Of a DNA stretch of 64,000 nucleotides, positions 62,983 through 64,000 are shown piece after piece; within the stretch, counting starts at the first letter, position 1, and each line of letters opens with the position of its first letter. Location: positions 1 through 64,000 of the forward strand of contig CAJOPE010000026.1 in assembly GCA_905236815.1 (NCBI GenBank), given 5' to 3'. The notes under the pieces were generated by a model. It made no database searches and was not told the origin of the DNA. It saw only the letters and a program-made list of their open reading frames with translations. The DNA comes from an uncultured Prevotella sp. (GTDB taxonomy: Bacteria; Bacteroidota; Bacteroidia; Bacteroidales; Bacteroidaceae). The position numbers and the translations under genes are program-made.

Positions 62983-64000
62983 CTAGAAAGGAAGTGGACC
63001 ATCAGGACCTCCCATTGGCGGAATTGCTGTAAGGTCTGGACCGGGATCCCCTCCTCCATTCATCTTCGAACCAAGAATCTCTCCACCCATATCGCCTGGC
63101 ATTGGAGAGAGGGCTGCATCCTCTGGATTCTGGAAACGAGTAAACTCACCACGGAAGTTAAGCAGCACATCACCAGTTGCACCCTTACGATGCTTAGCGA
63201 TGATAATCTGCGCCATACCGTGAAGGTCGTTACCCTTCTCGTCCTGGAAGATATGATAATATTCTGGTCGATGCACGAAAAGTACCATATCGGCATCCTG
63301 CTCGATGGCTCCAGACTCACGCAAGTCGCTCAACTGTGGACGCTTGCCGTCTATACCCTCACGATTCTCAACCGTACGGTTCAACTGAGAAAGAGCAAGG
63401 ATTGGAATACCCAACTCCTTAGCAAGTCCCTTCAACGAACGCGAAATAGTAGAAACCTCCTCCTGACGGCTACCAAATTTCATACCATTGGCATTCATCA
63501 ACTGAAGGTAGTCGATCATGATAATCTTCACACCTTTCTCTCTCACCAATCGACGAGCCTTAGTACGCAATTCGAATACACTCAAACCTGGAGTGTCATC
63601 TACATAAATAGGTGCATCCTCCAGCTTTCGTATGTTGGTATCAAATCGGTTCCAAGCTGCCTGATCCAATTGTCCGCTCAGAATGTCGTGACCCGAAATC
63701 TCACATACATTGGAGATCAAACGGTTGACAAGCTGAACGTTACTCATTTCTAGAGAGAAGAATCCGATAGGCTCTCGATAATCAACAGCAATGTTCTTGG
63801 CAAGACTCAACGCAAATGAAGTTTTACCCATGGCAGGACGTCCGGCGATAATAACAAGGTCGGCAGGCTGCCAACCGGATGTCATATTATCCAAACCTGT
63901 GTAACCTGTTGGAATACCCGTAAGACCACCCTGGTTCTCGGCAGCAGCCTGCATTGCACGCTGAGCCTCTTTGATTACTGGTAATACCTGGGTATAGTCC
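62983..64000 (-). CDS. dnaB: Replicative DNA helicase DnaB, 5' part cut by window edge
   Basis: 339 codons are in the window; the frame stays open to base 64000, so the N-terminal domain and linker lie outside. The C-terminal RecA-like motor is complete: IPTGYTGLDNMTSGW, Walker A GRPAMGKTS, IGFFSLEMS, IIMIDYLQLM (Walker B) and the RESGAIEQDAD / HRPEYY arginine-finger region. A Gly/Pro-rich tail (GGGDPGPDLTAIPPMGGPDGPLP) follows the core. It unwinds DNA at the replication fork. Confidence 0.95.
   Translation of the reverse strand, partial: DYTQVLPVIKEAQRAMQAAAENQGGLTGIPTGYTGLDNMTSGWQPADLVIIAGRPAMGKTSFALSLAKNIAVDYREPIGFFSLEMSNVQLVNRLISNVCEISGHDILSGQLDQAAWNRFDTNIRKLEDAPIYVDDTPGLSVFELRTKARRLVREKGVKIIMIDYLQLMNANGMKFGSRQEEVSTISRSLKGLAKELGIPILALSQLNRTVENREGIDGKRPQLSDLRESGAIEQDADMVLFVHRPEYYHIFQDEKGNDLHGMAQIIIAKHRKGATGDVLLNFRGEFTRFQNPEDAALSPMPGDMGGEILGSKMNGGGDPGPDLTAIPPMGGPDGPLPF

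Overview
The window reads as a chromosomal segment of a Bacteroidales bacterium, most likely Prevotella/Segatella. Evidence for this: AT-rich intergenic DNA; promoters of the Bacteroidetes form TTTG-N19-21-TAnnTTTG in front of many genes; starts mostly without Shine-Dalgarno sites; and lineage-typical genes (BatA-E aerotolerance operon, DUF2027-Smr protein, DUF4296 lipoprotein, DUF4491, DUF5687, secreted C69 dipeptidase, PafA-like phosphatase, GH2 galactosidase with DUF4982). No rRNA, tRNA, CRISPR array or prophage was seen. Nearly all genes are chromosomal core; the only mobile DNA is a decayed IS66-family relic at about 25.57-26.08 kb.

Layout. 0.6-9.6 kb: moxR, DUF58, a membrane protein, batA, a batB-batC fusion, a batD-batE fusion and a PAP2 phosphatase, all on +. 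9.6-23.2 kb (+): queA, DUF2027-Smr, nadE, a small unknown, ileS (1210 aa, altered HIGH motif), a DksA-like regulator, lspA, DUF4296 lipoprotein, a small unknown, nadC and a C69 dipeptidase. 23.3-36.8 kb: pafA-like phosphatase (-), an unknown gene with a strong Shine-Dalgarno (+), IS66 relic, GH2 galactosidase (-), a region with a candidate sRNA and a three-copy palindromic repeat, TPR protein, gyrA, AlkD-like protein, DPP III and an AraC-type regulator (all -). 36.9-53.5 kb: recQ, kdsB, tilS (+), rlmI-like and a DEDDy exonuclease (-), ftsK, lolA-like, DUF5687 (+), phosphoglucomutase (-), DUF4491, rlmH, uvrA (+). 53.5-64 kb: a second candidate sRNA (+), three minus-strand genes (DUF6984-like, Nim/PNPOx-like flavoprotein, TPR), then the leu operon leuA-leuC-leuD-cimA-leuB (-), and the 3' part of dnaB running off the right edge.

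Functional themes. The Bat cluster is a MoxR/VWA/TPR envelope system. leuACDB makes 2-ketoisocaproate for leucine, and the embedded Leptospira-type citramalate synthase would feed the same LeuCD/LeuB enzymes to make 2-ketobutyrate for isoleucine. The operon is preceded by a promoter, a 28-codon leader peptide rich in Ile/Leu/Val, and mutually exclusive antiterminator and terminator hairpins: a textbook ribosome-mediated attenuator.

Most interesting items: the leu attenuator; the swapped GIHH (for HIGH) signature in IleRS, a change linked to mupirocin hyper-resistance in IleRS2; the two in-frame Bat fusions that each keep an internal signal peptide; two orphan promoter-terminator units (candidate sRNAs); and the 23-bp-period palindromic array near 29.16 kb.
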